A stretch of DNA of 64,000 nt, from NCBI GenBank assembly GCA_965203795.1, contig OZ241915.1, positions 1,178,001 to 1,242,000 on the forward strand, in the 5' to 3' direction. The notes beneath the pieces are model-generated. The model was given only the letters and a program-made list of their open reading frames with translations, made no database searches and was not told where the DNA came from. Shown one piece after another: positions 28,202 to 38,152 of the stretch. Position numbers and translations under genes: made by a program. This stretch comes from CBDBBY01 sp965203795. Its GTDB lineage: Bacteria; Pseudomonadota; Alphaproteobacteria; Rhodobacterales; Rhodobacteraceae. Every line of letters begins with the position of its first letter. The first letter of the stretch is position 1.

Positions 28202-29455
28202 GTGAACAAGCCCCGCGACCTAAGTTTCAAACCCGGACCGGGAGAAACTTCGCCGGTCTTGGCTGGTTGCAAGGAAGAAATCAAGCTGATACTTGACCGT
28301 CTGAAAAACGGAAACAGCCTAGGGCAGAACATCTTCTTGGTGGGCCCGCGTGGAAACGGAAAAACCGTGCTGCTGCAGTGGGTAAAAGAAGAAGTTGATC
28401 TCTACAAAGGTGAAGTCAAATGTGCAGTGCTAGATTCTGATTGTTTCCGTACGCACGATGATCTCGTCGGGTCACTGGCGCACGGCGACCTCGTCGGATC
28501 GCATGAGAATTTGGGCGGATTTAAAGTGGAGAGGTTAAAGGCAAAGCCTCCCTTCATTGAAGTTGAAGCTTCGCGCCATGGGGCGAAAGAAGGAAATGCT
28601 CAGAGATGTGTTGGAGCAGAGGTGTTCTGAAAACGGCTTGGCGATATTGATCGACGAGGCGCACACGCTGTGTAAGCACCCGGATGAAGTCCGCAAATTC
28701 TTTTCGACGTGCAAACGCTTGCAAGTGCCGGTCGTCCATTGCTGTTGATCCTTGCCGGCATCCCGAACATTTTGCGGCGCTTCGCTGAGATTGAAATCTC
28801 ATTTTGGAACAGAATTAAAAAATTTGGCATTGGACTTCTTGACGATGCAGATGCGCAAGAAGCTCTCCGAATTCCCTTGCAGCGGATGGGTTGCAACATT
28901 GATGATAAAACACCGAATCGCGCGGCTAGCGAAGCGCAGTGCTACCCCTATTTTCTTCAGATTGTGGGTGCCAAGCTGCATCGCGTGGTTGAGGCCGAGC
29001 CAGGGAAGCTTGGGATTGCACAAGAAATCGGTGGCGAAATACTGGAGCGCGCCCTAACGGAATTCAGTGCTGAACGGGACAATTACTACAACGGCCGATA
29101 TCGAGAACTTCGACGGGAGGGCATGTTGCCCGTAGCGGAAGCCGTTGCATCGCGTTTTGTTTTGCACAATGACAGGTCGATTACCGGCGCCGCGTTGGAG
29201 GTTACCATTCAAGAGTGCATTAGAAAACACATCGACGGAAGAGAATTAAAAAAATTCGATATTACTAAACTTGCTGCGGAACTTGAAGACAAGCTTCAAG
29301 AGAGCGGTTTTGTTTGGAGCAGGATTGGAGAAGAGCGCTGGTGCGAGCCCGGAATTCCGAGTCTGACGAATTACATTTTGGATTGGAGAGTTGATCGCGA
29401 TCGCGAACTCGAGCGAATCGACGAGTCGTCGCCTCCCTATCCGGCGCCCGGGTGA
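28202..29455 (+). pseudogene. AAA/STAND-like ATPase, copy 2: broken by two frameshifts
   Basis: Three frames must be joined. Residues from GTG 28202 (NKPRDLSFKPGPGETSPVLA) include an intact Walker A, VGPRGNGKTVLLQW. Near 28580-28600 the similarity passes to a second frame with Walker B, LAILIDEAHTL. Near 28725 it passes to a third (LLLILAGIPNILRRFAEIEI) that runs to 29455 and ends GIPSLTNYILDW. The family layout matches copies 1 and 3 (Walker A, DEAx, a sensor LAG-P segment, then a C-terminal region ending PSLxxYI), but the sequence is much more diverged and A+T-richer, so it is an independent acquisition. MITE-like elements lie on both sides. Confidence 0.8.
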
Positions 29456-29975
29456 AAACGGATTGGGGCGGCGCGTCGCTTGAATGAAGTGTCGGATGCC
29501 GCAGGAGAGTCATGCGGCAGCGTTGAGTCCGGATATGGTCCGGGCAGTTTACCATGACTGTTTGGAGTTGATTTCAATACGGCGGTGTCGGAGATTGTCG
29601 ACCCAGACCGCGTGATTCGACCGGCGGTCATTGGGCGCATGGTTGGGTTCTGGTTGTTCCGGCGCTCTCCTCGTCGATGTTGGGATGTCGGGCGTGTTCA
29701 AGCGAATGCTGTTGCTTGGGTCCGCTGGATTACACGGCGTTCCGAAGATTCGGCGGTAGGTCGCGGTGCCGGGTTTTGCTGCATCGAGTTAGGCGGCACA
29801 GGGTGCGCGTGTGGCTGCCGGTAGCTTATCAAATGCAGACGGTGACTGAGGTCAGACACATTCCGCATGGCAATTGTCGAAGGGGCGAGGGTCTTCCGTG
29901 CAGTTCATGAAACGGCGAACAAATGGAGACGCGCGATGCGATTAGTCGGACACGACTTCCGCTTTGCAAGGGCGG
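29456..29975 (+). other. Intergenic region, no gene recognised
   Basis: About 520 bp after ATPase copy 2. It contains a short hairpin near 29500 (TGCCGCA and TGCGGCA arms) without a U tract, and short open frames that look random. Nothing else supportable. Confidence 0.5.
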
Positions 29976-30143
29976 CCGGGCGCATACCAAGTTTTGGTCA
30001 TGCCGGGTTCAGCTAATCGAAAGCGGGCGCCAGCGCCTTGTTCGTCATCAAGTTCCGCATCGAAACAACTGCTAGCTCGACTTCGTTGATTTGAGGGCTT
30101 GCCGCGGCACAGCCACTTAACCCAATACTTGGGACGCACCCGG
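29976..30143. mobile_element. MITE-like element, copy 30 kb
   Basis: 168 bp. Left end CCGGGCGCATACCAAGTTTT; right end in reverse CCGGGTGCGTCCCAAGTATT, about 80% matched inverted repeats. Direct-orientation homologue of the 27769-27934 element. No target duplication is evident. Confidence 0.65.
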
Positions 30144-30324
30144 CTCGAATCGTGTCGACCACAGGTTCCGGTTCCGGCAGCGGACGCCGCCGCATGCCTT
30201 CATCGCCGCAACGCAGAACCGCGCTCCGACAATTCGGCCTAAATCCGGCGCCGCGCCGACTTCCTCCGATGCGCCGCCGACCGGTGCTGCGGTCCATCCA
30301 GGAATCGTCGGAAGACAGCGAAAT

Positions 30325-30792
30325 TCAACTGCGCCAAGCCCAGTTCAACGAAGACCGCACGTCGAACACGTCAAGGTTTTCAATCCATCTCCTCTGGGCC
30401 TCAGTCTCTGGAGATCCGGGATGGTAAGCCTTCAAATCCTCCAGAGGATCAGGGGATCCTCCGACCTTGTGCAGAGCTCCAAGCATCAAGCCGGTGCGGC
30501 CTACGCCGCCAGCGCACCCGAAACCCACGGATGTTCCCGTCGATGACATGCGGATGATTGTGCCCAGAACCTCCTTGAACTTTCCATCGTCGGGCGGCAC
30601 GGAACAATCCGGTACGGGCAAATGAAGATGCGCTCCCTTCTGCTTGTTCTCGGTGAGGCATACCTTCATCCTTGAATCCGAAAGCCAACTGAACGGGCCG
30701 CATTCAAATTCCATGGCAAGGAACGGGAACTGAGCCCCTTTGAGCAGGCGGTACCTGACCTCAACCTTCTTCGTCTTCTTTCCGCCAAACAT
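30325..30792 (-). CDS. Protein-tyrosine/dual-specificity phosphatase family protein
   Basis: 155 residues from ATG 30792 (MFGGKKTKKVEVRYRLLKGA). It carries the phosphatase signature C-x5-R with Cys93 and Arg99 in GFGCAGGVGRTGLMLGAL. A candidate general-acid Asp62 lies in HLPVPDCSVPPD, and a C-terminal SPETEAQRRWIENLDVF resembles the helix that follows the P-loop in cysteine phosphatases. These enzymes remove phosphate from phosphotyrosine, phosphoserine or phosphoinositides; the substrate is unknown. It is divergent from the intact ATPase, with a 209-bp shared upstream region containing a 21-bp palindrome. Confidence 0.75.
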   Translation of the reverse strand: MFGGKKTKKVEVRYRLLKGAQFPFLAMEFECGPFSWLSDSRMKVCLTENKQKGAHLHLPVPDCSVPPDDGKFKEVLGTIIRMSSTGTSVGFGCAGGVGRTGLMLGALHKVGGSPDPLEDLKAYHPGSPETEAQRRWIENLDVFDVRSSLNWAWRS

Positions 30793-30896
30793 TTGAACAT
30801 CTCCACCTGGGGCGACAGGGCTTCGACAGGATCTGAACCCTTGATCCCTGGCCTGCCGCAGATTTCGGCGCAAGCCATCCTATCCCCGAAGACCTC

Positions 30897-30917
30897 TTCC
30901 ATCTTGTCAAGATGGAA
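30897..30917. promoter_or_regulatory. Hyphenated palindrome between the phosphatase and ATPase genes
   Basis: TTCCATCTT-GTC-AAGATGGAA: two perfect 9-bp arms with a 3-bp spacer, halfway between the divergent starts at 30792 and 31002. Position and symmetry suit a dimeric repressor site controlling both genes. No regulator gene is adjacent. Confidence 0.45.
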
Positions 30918-31001
30918 TCCGCCGCGCACGGCGGCGGCGGTTTGCGGAACCGGGCTTCGCTGTATAGCCTTCAATCCTGAAGACGCAGCGGATACGGCGT
31001 G

Positions 31002-32306
31002 ATGGCCCGTTCTCCCCGGAAGCCCGAGACCGGGCCGGACTTGGATGCGCTCAGAAGGTTCTCCGAACTCCCGGATCGGGAAGCGACCCCGTACTTCGGC
31101 GGGCGCGCGGACGAGACCGGGTTGGTCGAGCGCGCTTTGAACCGGATTCGCGAGCGGGCCCGGGAGGGCCACTGGCATCCTTCCGGAGGGGAAACCATCC
31201 TGTTCCAAGGCGCGCCGGGCGCCGGGAAGAGCGCGCTGCTGCACCATCTCGTGCGCGGCTGGCGGAGCGCCGGCCCGGAGGCGCCCGTGGTCGTCAGCAC
31301 GGCAGCATCCCATTATGTCAACGAAGCTGCGCTTGCGATACGCGTGGCCAAGGCAGTCGATCCGACTCTGGCGGCGCGGTTCCGCCGCACTGTTGCGACC
31401 CGTTCCAGCACGACCAGGTCGTTGCGCGGCGGAGTGCCCGGGGTCGCGACGGGCAACGCGGCGACTGAGATGTCGCGCCAGGAAGCCATGGCGCCCGCCG
31501 AGCCCGCGCTCGAGGATGTCATGGAAGCAATTTCGGAATTGAGGAGAACAATCGTCCTTGTCCTTGACGAAGCCCAGGTTCTCGAAAGCTTCGACGCGGA
31601 CTCCACGCGACCGGTCATCACCGGTCTGCACACGGGAAGCCACGGCGGATCTCTGCTGCCGGTGTTCGCTGGCCTCGCGCACTCCGGCACCGTGCTCCAG
31701 GATTGCGGCATTTCCCGCTTTTCCCTCGGCCACGACAGAACGCTGGAGGCACTTTCATTCGACGAGGCCGTGGAAACCGTCCATCTGATGCTTACCGGCT
31801 GCAGGGTCCGCGGAGACCGGGAGATCAAGCGCCAATGGGCGCAAGCCCTCGCGAACGAAAGCTGCGGCTGGCCGCAGCATCTCCATGTCGCCATGCAGGC
31901 GCTTGCTGTCCAATTGCTGGCGGCTGCAACGCCGGGACAGCTTGAAGCGGTCGACAGCAGTTTCGGAATTGCCGTGCTGCAGGCATCCACGAGAGCGCGG
32001 GAGAAATACTACGGGCGTAGAATCGACGCGCCGCTGGCCGCCGCGCGGCATCTGCTTGCGGAAATCTTCCGACGAATGGGCGACGAGGCCACTCTCGACG
32101 CCTTGCTAAGCCACATCCGCGAGGCCGCTCATCCAGGGGTGGGATCGAGGAGCCTCCCGAAGGAATTCGATGAAGAGAGATTCCTCGACCACATGATCCG
32201 CCGCGGCGTGCTTCAGCACGCGTCCGGACACACGCTCGCGTGTCCGATCCCGTCCCTCAGGGACTACATCGAGCGCATGGCCCTGCCTGCCGCGCCCGGA
32301 ACATAG
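31002..32306 (+). CDS. AAA/STAND-like ATPase, copy 3 (intact)
   Basis: 434 residues from ATG 31002 (the GTG one codon earlier is less likely). Layout: a polar N-terminus with YFGGRADETGLVERALNRI (about 30-50); Walker A GAPGAGKS at 70-77; Walker B VLDEAQ near 187-191; a sensor-like stretch PVFAGLAHSGTVLQD; then a helical C-terminal half ending CPIPSLRDYIERMALPAAPG. This is an ORC/AAA_16-type P-loop ATPase without a fused effector or sensor domain. Function unknown. Copies 1 and 2 nearby are broken, so this is the only functional one in the window. The neighbouring phosphatase is a possible partner (inference). Confidence 0.82.
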   Translation: MARSPRKPETGPDLDALRRFSELPDREATPYFGGRADETGLVERALNRIRERAREGHWHPSGGETILFQGAPGAGKSALLHHLVRGWRSAGPEAPVVVSTAASHYVNEAALAIRVAKAVDPTLAARFRRTVATRSSTTRSLRGGVPGVATGNAATEMSRQEAMAPAEPALEDVMEAISELRRTIVLVLDEAQVLESFDADSTRPVITGLHTGSHGGSLLPVFAGLAHSGTVLQDCGISRFSLGHDRTLEALSFDEAVETVHLMLTGCRVRGDREIKRQWAQALANESCGWPQHLHVAMQALAVQLLAAATPGQLEAVDSSFGIAVLQASTRAREKYYGRRIDAPLAAARHLLAEIFRRMGDEATLDALLSHIREAAHPGVGSRSLPKEFDEERFLDHMIRRGVLQHASGHTLACPIPSLRDYIERMALPAAPGT

Positions 32307-32496
32307 ATCACGCGCGCTATTCAGCGCCGCGGGCAGGCTGGCGAAAACTGCGGCCGGGTTGCTTCGGATGGCGGCATGGTCTCCGAGCGCGCGGACATCT
32401 GCAATCGTGAGGGTCGACAACGGCGATCATGCCTCCGGCTCATCCGTCTGGACTCTTGCTTTCCGGCAAACGCGGGGCGGTTCGGGCAGTTCAGTT
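32307..32496 (+). repeat. Duplicated 3' flank of the ATPase module, copy 3, ending in an IS3-like terminal motif
   Basis: Counterpart of 20322-20482. It ends with CCGGCAAACGCGGGGCGGTT at 32463, then CGGGCAGTTCAG, the IS3-like terminal motif with a short internal duplication. Similarity to copy 1 stops there, which marks the edge of the duplicated unit. Confidence 0.8.
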
Positions 32497-33730
32497 CCAG
32501 TTCCCGCCGCCCGGCAACCGGATCAACTCCGGGAAATCCCTTCATCAAGCACGGACCCGCGGCAACCGCCTCGGCCATGCGACAGGACCGCGCTCGGCGG
32601 AAAGGATTCTTCGCGTGCAAGTCGGATCACCGTTTCGCCGGAGTGCTCAGGATTCCGGTTCCGCCAAATGCCTGATCGGGGTCGCGCTTCCGTTTCCGCC
32701 GGTCAGCTTCCAGATCGTGCGGTCGCGCTGCGCGCTTCCCGACTCGCGGATGTCGCGAGCGTGAACTCGCATTTTGCGGAGATGGCAGCCGAGACGCCCG
32801 GCGTAGTCGGCAAAGCGGCCGGTTCGGAGAATCTGGAATCATGCCGCAGCGTGTTCATGCGCTACGGCGGACACGGGCAAAGAGATCGAGATGCCGCCGG
32901 CCCGCGCGCGCCCTCGCGCTGTTGGACCTCGGCCGCTTGGCAGGCGCGCTCGAGGACGAACGCCGGCTGCGTTTCTCAAGACCCGCTCTCGGCACGAACA
33001 TTGAGGCACTCAACCGGTCGCTGCGGGGCACGACCCCGCAGCCAGCGGCTCCGCGAACGCCGCCCGCGCCGAAGCGCCACCGACTCGTCCTCGTGAATCC
33101 CGCGGAGCTGGAAGCGCCTCTTGCCAAGACCGACCCCGATCATGCTATCCTGTCCCTCGTGGATGCCTCTCTTGACCTCTTAAGGCTCGTTAATTCAGCC
33201 ATAAAGGCACTCTGATGCCGTTGGTAGGGGCATCCACTCCATCGCGGTTCAGGCCGAATTTGCCTTGATTTGCACTCCTGCTGCGGGGGCTGTTCTTGAT
33301 TGCCGACTCCGTTTCGCACTGACCGGCGGCCGGTCAGCACGGACTTTCCGGAGGGTGCCGCCCGATACGCGCCGGCGATGCGGCCGCGCGCGGCTGATCG
33401 TCCCTTCGGCGGCCTCGGCGCGCGCCGAGGCGGGCGCGGCGCCTGCGAACCGCCCCTTCAGCCCGGATATTTCAACCGAGGGTTTCCTTGCCGTTCCCAT
33501 TCCTGAATACAGCTTGGACAACCCGCGCCCTGCAGCGCATGGGGCAGAGTGCCGGAATTACGCATACTCATTCGCCGCATTTGGACGGAACCCGCCGAAC
33601 CGGCGCACTGGCGTCGGCCGCTCCGCGCTAGTCCCGCGTTGGCATGGCTGGACGGACGAATCGTCGAGCGGACCGTCAGCGGCATGGTCTGTAGCTATCC
33701 GCAACGCATGACGCCTCCAGGGGGCGGGCA
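32497..33730 (+). other. Accessory-zone remnant, no gene recognised
   Basis: About 1.2 kb. Open frames of 60-245 codons occur on both strands, but none shows family motifs or a convincing start, and the composition matches frame-shadow statistics of G+C-rich DNA. A 9-bp inverted pair GTGGATGCC/GGCATCCAC spans 33159-33237. The last 100 bp should hold the promoter of the YhdP-like gene. Confidence 0.55.
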
Positions 33731-36700
33731 GTGAAGGCGCGCAGAATCCTGAAGATCGCCTTGCTGGGCACGGCCGCCTTCATCGTGGCCATCGCGGCGC
33801 TGACGCTCGCAGTGCTGTCAATGGACGTGATCACGGCACCGAACTGGGTTCGCGAGTCGACAGTCGATCGCCTCAAGAACGCATTGGGACGCGTGGACGT
33901 CTCGGTCGGCACGATAACGGTTTCCATTGAGCCTCTGACACTTGAGCCGCTCGTTCATGTGCACAGCATTTTGATCGACCGGGAAGACGGGGCCGGGGGC
34001 ACGGAAATCGCTGATTTGAGAATATGGCTCGAACTCCTCGGCCTCCTGCGGGGCAGTGCTGAGCCGACGCGGGTCGATGTGGGCGGCATCGACATCCGGC
34101 TAGAATCGGGCCGGGCGCAAGCCGCGTCCGGCGACTTGGCGGAACCGGTTTCAAGCGCTGCGCCGGAACCCGGCAGCGTCCCGCGGGACGCCGGGCATGC
34201 GCATCCGCTGATTGAAGCCCTGAGCGCGCCGACCGTCGCGAGCCTCGAGGAGTTCACGTTCGGGAGAATCGACTTCCGCGACGGCGCGACCGTCGCGCCA
34301 GCCGTCAGAGACGGCGAATTCACCGCTGTCCGCGATGATCGCGGCTTCCGTTCCGAAGGCAGCTTCAGCGTCGAGCTCGGGGAAGGCGTTGCCCAGAAAG
34401 CTGCATTCCTGCTTGCCGTTCCTGACGGCTCTTCCGATGTGTTCTTCCAAGCGGAATCCAACGACTTCGCGCTCGCCGACGCGCTAGGGGTGCTTCTGGA
34501 TGGCGGGTCCCTGACCGGAGTTGATCTCCGGGGCTCCCTTTCGCTCTCGGCCGCCTTCGGCCCCGACGGGAGCATGGCGTCCGCGCGGGCGGAATTCGAA
34601 ACCGGCCCCGGCACGCTTCCCGCGCCGGGATTGGACTGGCTCGGACCGCTGGCGATCCGGTCCGCTAGCGCGTCGGCGGCGTACGACCCCGCCGAGCGAA
34701 AGCTTCTGCTGGAGTCCGTGATGATCGACTCGGACGCGGCGCGGATCGATGCCAAGGGCTACCTGTACTGGCTGTCCGGTCCGCTGGTCCGTCCGGTCGC
34801 GGAAGGCAGCATTTGGTTCGACGGCGCCGAGGTGACCGCCGAGGGGCTGTTCGACACGCCGCTCTCGGACGCTTCCGGCGTCATCGATTTGAGGCTTGAA
34901 TCCGAACCTCTGGAAATCACCGTCTCCCGTATCGCGCTCTCTGAAAAGGGAGTCGATTTCGCCGGCCGAGGCAATGCCGTCAGATCCGAAGAGGGCTGGC
35001 GGGTGAGCGCGGATTTCTCGGCGGAACGGTTGCCCGTGCCCGAGTTGTTCGAGCTGTGGCCGCTTCCGGTGGTTCCGAACACGCGCACATGGCTTGCTGG
35101 CAACTTGCTGGACGGAGACGTCAACAGCGTGAACGGCGCTTTGCGCCTCGTGCCGGGAGCGGAGCCGGTACTGCTGGTGACCTTCAAGTTCGACGGAATC
35201 GAGCTGAACTACCTCGGCTCGCTGCCGCCGATTGTCGATGGCTACGGGCACGGCAAGCTCTCGCTCGAGGACGTTCTGATCACGCTTGAATCCGGCGGCT
35301 TGGAGATGGCCGGCGCCGTCGACATGTCCGGAACCACCATGCTGATACCCGATGTGGCGCGGGCGGAGGTGCCGACGGAGTTCGGTCTCAAGATTTCCGG
35401 CCCTATCGAATCCATCTTTTCGGCGCTTAACGAATCGCCGCTGAATTTGCTTGATAAGGCCCGCATTCCTGTGGATTTCGCATCGGGATCCGCTTCCGGC
35501 GCCGCCCGGCTCAGCTTTCCGCTGCTTAAGGATGTCAGCCTCGACGACGTCCAGGTCGAGGTTCAAGGCACGCTCAGCGATGTCACGACCGCCGAACTCG
35601 TCGGCGGAAAGGGGCTGATAGCGGACGAGTTGTCGATCGCCGCCGACGCGGCGTCACTCTCGGTCGTCGGAGCCGGGCGGCTGGGACGGCTTCCCCTGGC
35701 TGGCGAGTGGCGGCAGGAATTCGGAACCGATGCGGGCATCGTCAGCACCGTCGACGGCGAGATCGAGCTGTCGCAAGCGTTCCTTGAGGAGTTCGAAATC
35801 GAGATTCTCGACTTGGCTGTGCAGGGCTCGAAGATGGCCGACCTCTCGTTCGCCGCGGCTTCGGACGCCGATTCGCAGTTCACGATTTCCGCCGATCTCC
35901 AAGGGATCGGAGTGGAGGTCCCCCTGCTGGACTGGAGGAAGGCGCCGACGGATCCCGGCATCCTGGCGGTCGAGGGCACGCTTGCCGAGCCCATGAGCCT
36001 AGACAGGATCGAATTCGCGGCGAGCGGCTTGAACGTCGATGGCTCCGCCCGGCTCCGGGAGGGGGGAGGCTTGGGCGAGGCCCGAATCGAGACGCTGAGG
36101 GTCGGCGACTGGCTCGATATCGCTCTCGAATTCAGGATTGCGGATGATGGCGAGCCCGCGGCGGCGATCCGGGGCGGGTTCCTTGACGCGAGGAATTTCG
36201 CGGTGCGGGACGATGCGGATGCCGGATCGGGAGCCGTTGCGAACGAGGACTCGGAGCGTCCTGTCAGCGTTTCGCTGGACAGAATCATGATCTCGGAATC
36301 CATGGAGCTGAACGGGCTCGACGGGGAGTTCACGTTCGGCGGCGGGCTGTCGGGCACATTCACGGCATCCGTCAACGAAGGCGCCCGCGTCTCCGGGGGC
36401 GTCAGGCCCCGGGCCGACGGCTCCGCGATCGGCCTGACCGCCGACGACGCCGGGGAAGTTCTTCGCTCGGCCGGGATCATCAGGAACCTGCACGACGGCA
36501 GCTTCCGGTTGCGGCTGGACCCGGACGAGAATTCCTCACGGTATGTCGGCCGCCTTGCCATAAACGACGCGCGCGCAAGGGACATGCCCGCTCTCGGCGA
36601 GCTGCTGAACTACCTCAGCGTGGCCGGAATCCTGGACCAGCTGGGCGGAGAGGGAATCCTGTTCTCGAACGTCGAGGCCGAATTCACGGTCGGCGAGGAC

Positions 36701-37006
36701 GGCATCGAGCTAACGCGCGGCATGGCGGTGGGCTCGGCGATCGGACTCACGATGACAGGGACATACGACTTCTCCAGCTCGATGATGAACATGGAAGGCG
36801 TCGTTACGCCGTTCTACCTGATCAACCGGATCTTCAGCTCGATCACGCCCTTGTCCTCGCTGCTGGGCATCGGCAGGGGGGAGGGAATCGGCGCGATCAC
36901 GTACCGGATGCGCGGGCCGTCCGACGACCCGTCGATCACGGTGAATCCGGTGTCCGTGCTTACGCCGGGTTATCTCAGGGACATCTTCAGCCCTCCCGAC
37001 CAATAG
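33731..37006 (+). CDS. YhdP/AsmA-like envelope protein (DUF3971-type)
   Basis: 1,091 residues from GTG 33731. A single N-terminal membrane helix (ILKIALLGTAAFIVAIAALT, about 6-25) is followed by a very long periplasmic region of repeated beta-rich modules. The C-terminus ends with an AsmA-like signature: GTYDFSSSMMNMEGVVTPFY, then ITYRMRGPSDDPSITVNPVS and VLTPGYLRDIF. Such proteins (YhdP, TamB, AsmA relatives) form bridge-like lipid-transfer grooves between inner and outer membranes. The assignment rests on length, topology and the C-terminal block. queA starts 8 bp after the stop, a common alphaproteobacterial pairing. Confidence 0.82.
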   Translation: MKARRILKIALLGTAAFIVAIAALTLAVLSMDVITAPNWVRESTVDRLKNALGRVDVSVGTITVSIEPLTLEPLVHVHSILIDREDGAGGTEIADLRIWLELLGLLRGSAEPTRVDVGGIDIRLESGRAQAASGDLAEPVSSAAPEPGSVPRDAGHAHPLIEALSAPTVASLEEFTFGRIDFRDGATVAPAVRDGEFTAVRDDRGFRSEGSFSVELGEGVAQKAAFLLAVPDGSSDVFFQAESNDFALADALGVLLDGGSLTGVDLRGSLSLSAAFGPDGSMASARAEFETGPGTLPAPGLDWLGPLAIRSASASAAYDPAERKLLLESVMIDSDAARIDAKGYLYWLSGPLVRPVAEGSIWFDGAEVTAEGLFDTPLSDASGVIDLRLESEPLEITVSRIALSEKGVDFAGRGNAVRSEEGWRVSADFSAERLPVPELFELWPLPVVPNTRTWLAGNLLDGDVNSVNGALRLVPGAEPVLLVTFKFDGIELNYLGSLPPIVDGYGHGKLSLEDVLITLESGGLEMAGAVDMSGTTMLIPDVARAEVPTEFGLKISGPIESIFSALNESPLNLLDKARIPVDFASGSASGAARLSFPLLKDVSLDDVQVEVQGTLSDVTTAELVGGKGLIADELSIAADAASLSVVGAGRLGRLPLAGEWRQEFGTDAGIVSTVDGEIELSQAFLEEFEIEILDLAVQGSKMADLSFAAASDADSQFTISADLQGIGVEVPLLDWRKAPTDPGILAVEGTLAEPMSLDRIEFAASGLNVDGSARLREGGGLGEARIETLRVGDWLDIALEFRIADDGEPAAAIRGGFLDARNFAVRDDADAGSGAVANEDSERPVSVSLDRIMISESMELNGLDGEFTFGGGLSGTFTASVNEGARVSGGVRPRADGSAIGLTADDAGEVLRSAGIIRNLHDGSFRLRLDPDENSSRYVGRLAINDARARDMPALGELLNYLSVAGILDQLGGEGILFSNVEAEFTVGEDGIELTRGMAVGSAIGLTMTGTYDFSSSMMNMEGVVTPFYLINRIFSSITPLSSLLGIGRGEGIGAITYRMRGPSDDPSITVNPVSVLTPGYLRDIFSPPDQ

Positions 37007-37013
37007 CCCGTGC

Positions 37014-38084
37014 ATGGAACTTTCCGAGTTCGAGTTCGAACTTCCAGAGGAGCTGATCGCGCTCAGGCCCGCGCGGCCGCGCAGCGCGGCCCGGCTGCTG
37101 GTGGCCCGCGCAGGCTCCATCCGGGACATGCGCGTGCGCGACTTTCCCGAGCTGCTGCGGCCCGGCGACATGGTCGTTTTCAACGACACGAAGGTCGTTC
37201 CGTCGCGGCTTGCGGGCACCAGGCTGAGATTCGGTGGAGGAAACGTTCCGACCGGGTCCGCACGGGTATCGCTGGATCTGGTTCGAGCCGCCGGCGAGGG
37301 CCGGTGGGAAGCGCTTGCCCGGCCAGCGAAGCGTCTCCGGCCGGGCGATCTGCTCCGTTTCCGAGGCGGGCTTGAAGCGGAGGTCCTGGCAAGGGACGGG
37401 CCCGGATGCGTCCTGCAATTCGGCCTGCCTGATTCGGAGCTGGAACGTGCGCTGCACGCCGCTGGCTCGGTTCCGCTTCCGCCCTACATTGAAAGCAAGC
37501 GGCAGGTCGACGAAAGCGACATAACCGACTACCAGACCGTCTTCGCGGCGAAGCCGGGCGCGGTCGCGGCGCCTACCGCCGCGCTGCATTTCGACCGCGA
37601 GCTGATCAGCGACATCAAGGCCGCGGGCGCCGGCGTCGCGTTCGTCACGCTCCATGTCGGGCCCGGAACCTTCCTGCCGGTCAAATCCAAGCGGATCGAA
37701 GACCACACGATGCACGCCGAGTGGGGCGAGCTGCCCGCGGACGCGGCGGCGGCGCTGAACGCTGCCAAAAGGCGGGGCGGACGAATCATTGCGGTAGGAA
37801 CCACGGCCCTGCGTCTGCTCGAGACGGCGGCGGGTTCGGGCGGGCTGGCGCCGTGGCGGGGCGAGACCGACATTTTCATCGGGCCCGGCTACCGCTTCAA
37901 GGCCGCGGACGCCCTGCTGACGAACTTCCACCTTCCGGGCTCGACCCTGATCATTCTGGTCTCGGCGTTCATCGGCCATGAGCGGATGAAGGCCATCTAC
38001 GCCCACGCGATAAGCGGCGGATACCGGTTCTACTCCTACGGCGACGCTTCACTCCTGTTCAGGAAGGCAGGAAACGGCAACTGA
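37014..38084 (+). CDS. queA: S-adenosylmethionine:tRNA ribosyltransferase-isomerase
   Basis: Transfers the ribosyl group of SAM to preQ1 in tRNA, forming epoxyqueuosine. 356 residues. MELSEFEFELPEELIALRPA, MVVFNDTKVVPSRLAG, LPPYIESKRQVDESDITDYQ, FVTLHVGPGTFLPVKS, the C-terminal NFHLPGSTLIILVSAFIG, and FYSYGDASLLFRK. tgt is not adjacent in the window. Confidence 0.96.
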   Translation: MELSEFEFELPEELIALRPARPRSAARLLVARAGSIRDMRVRDFPELLRPGDMVVFNDTKVVPSRLAGTRLRFGGGNVPTGSARVSLDLVRAAGEGRWEALARPAKRLRPGDLLRFRGGLEAEVLARDGPGCVLQFGLPDSELERALHAAGSVPLPPYIESKRQVDESDITDYQTVFAAKPGAVAAPTAALHFDRELISDIKAAGAGVAFVTLHVGPGTFLPVKSKRIEDHTMHAEWGELPADAAAALNAAKRRGGRIIAVGTTALRLLETAAGSGGLAPWRGETDIFIGPGYRFKAADALLTNFHLPGSTLIILVSAFIGHERMKAIYAHAISGGYRFYSYGDASLLFRKAGNGN

Positions 38085-38152
38085 ATGTCGCATCCGGCAT
38101 TTCGCGGAATTCGCGAAGTGCCATACGGCGCCTACAAGCATGAGGTGCCGCG

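Noticed and set aside
32841..33215. 124-codon open frame with a possible start
   Set aside because: No family motif, Arg/Ala/Leu-rich composition as in frame shadows, overlapping frames of similar length, and position in a decayed zone.
33159..33237. GTGGATGCC/GGCATCCAC inverted pair as ends of a small element
   Set aside because: Arms of only 9 bp, 61 bp apart, no target duplication and no second copy in the window; chance is likely.
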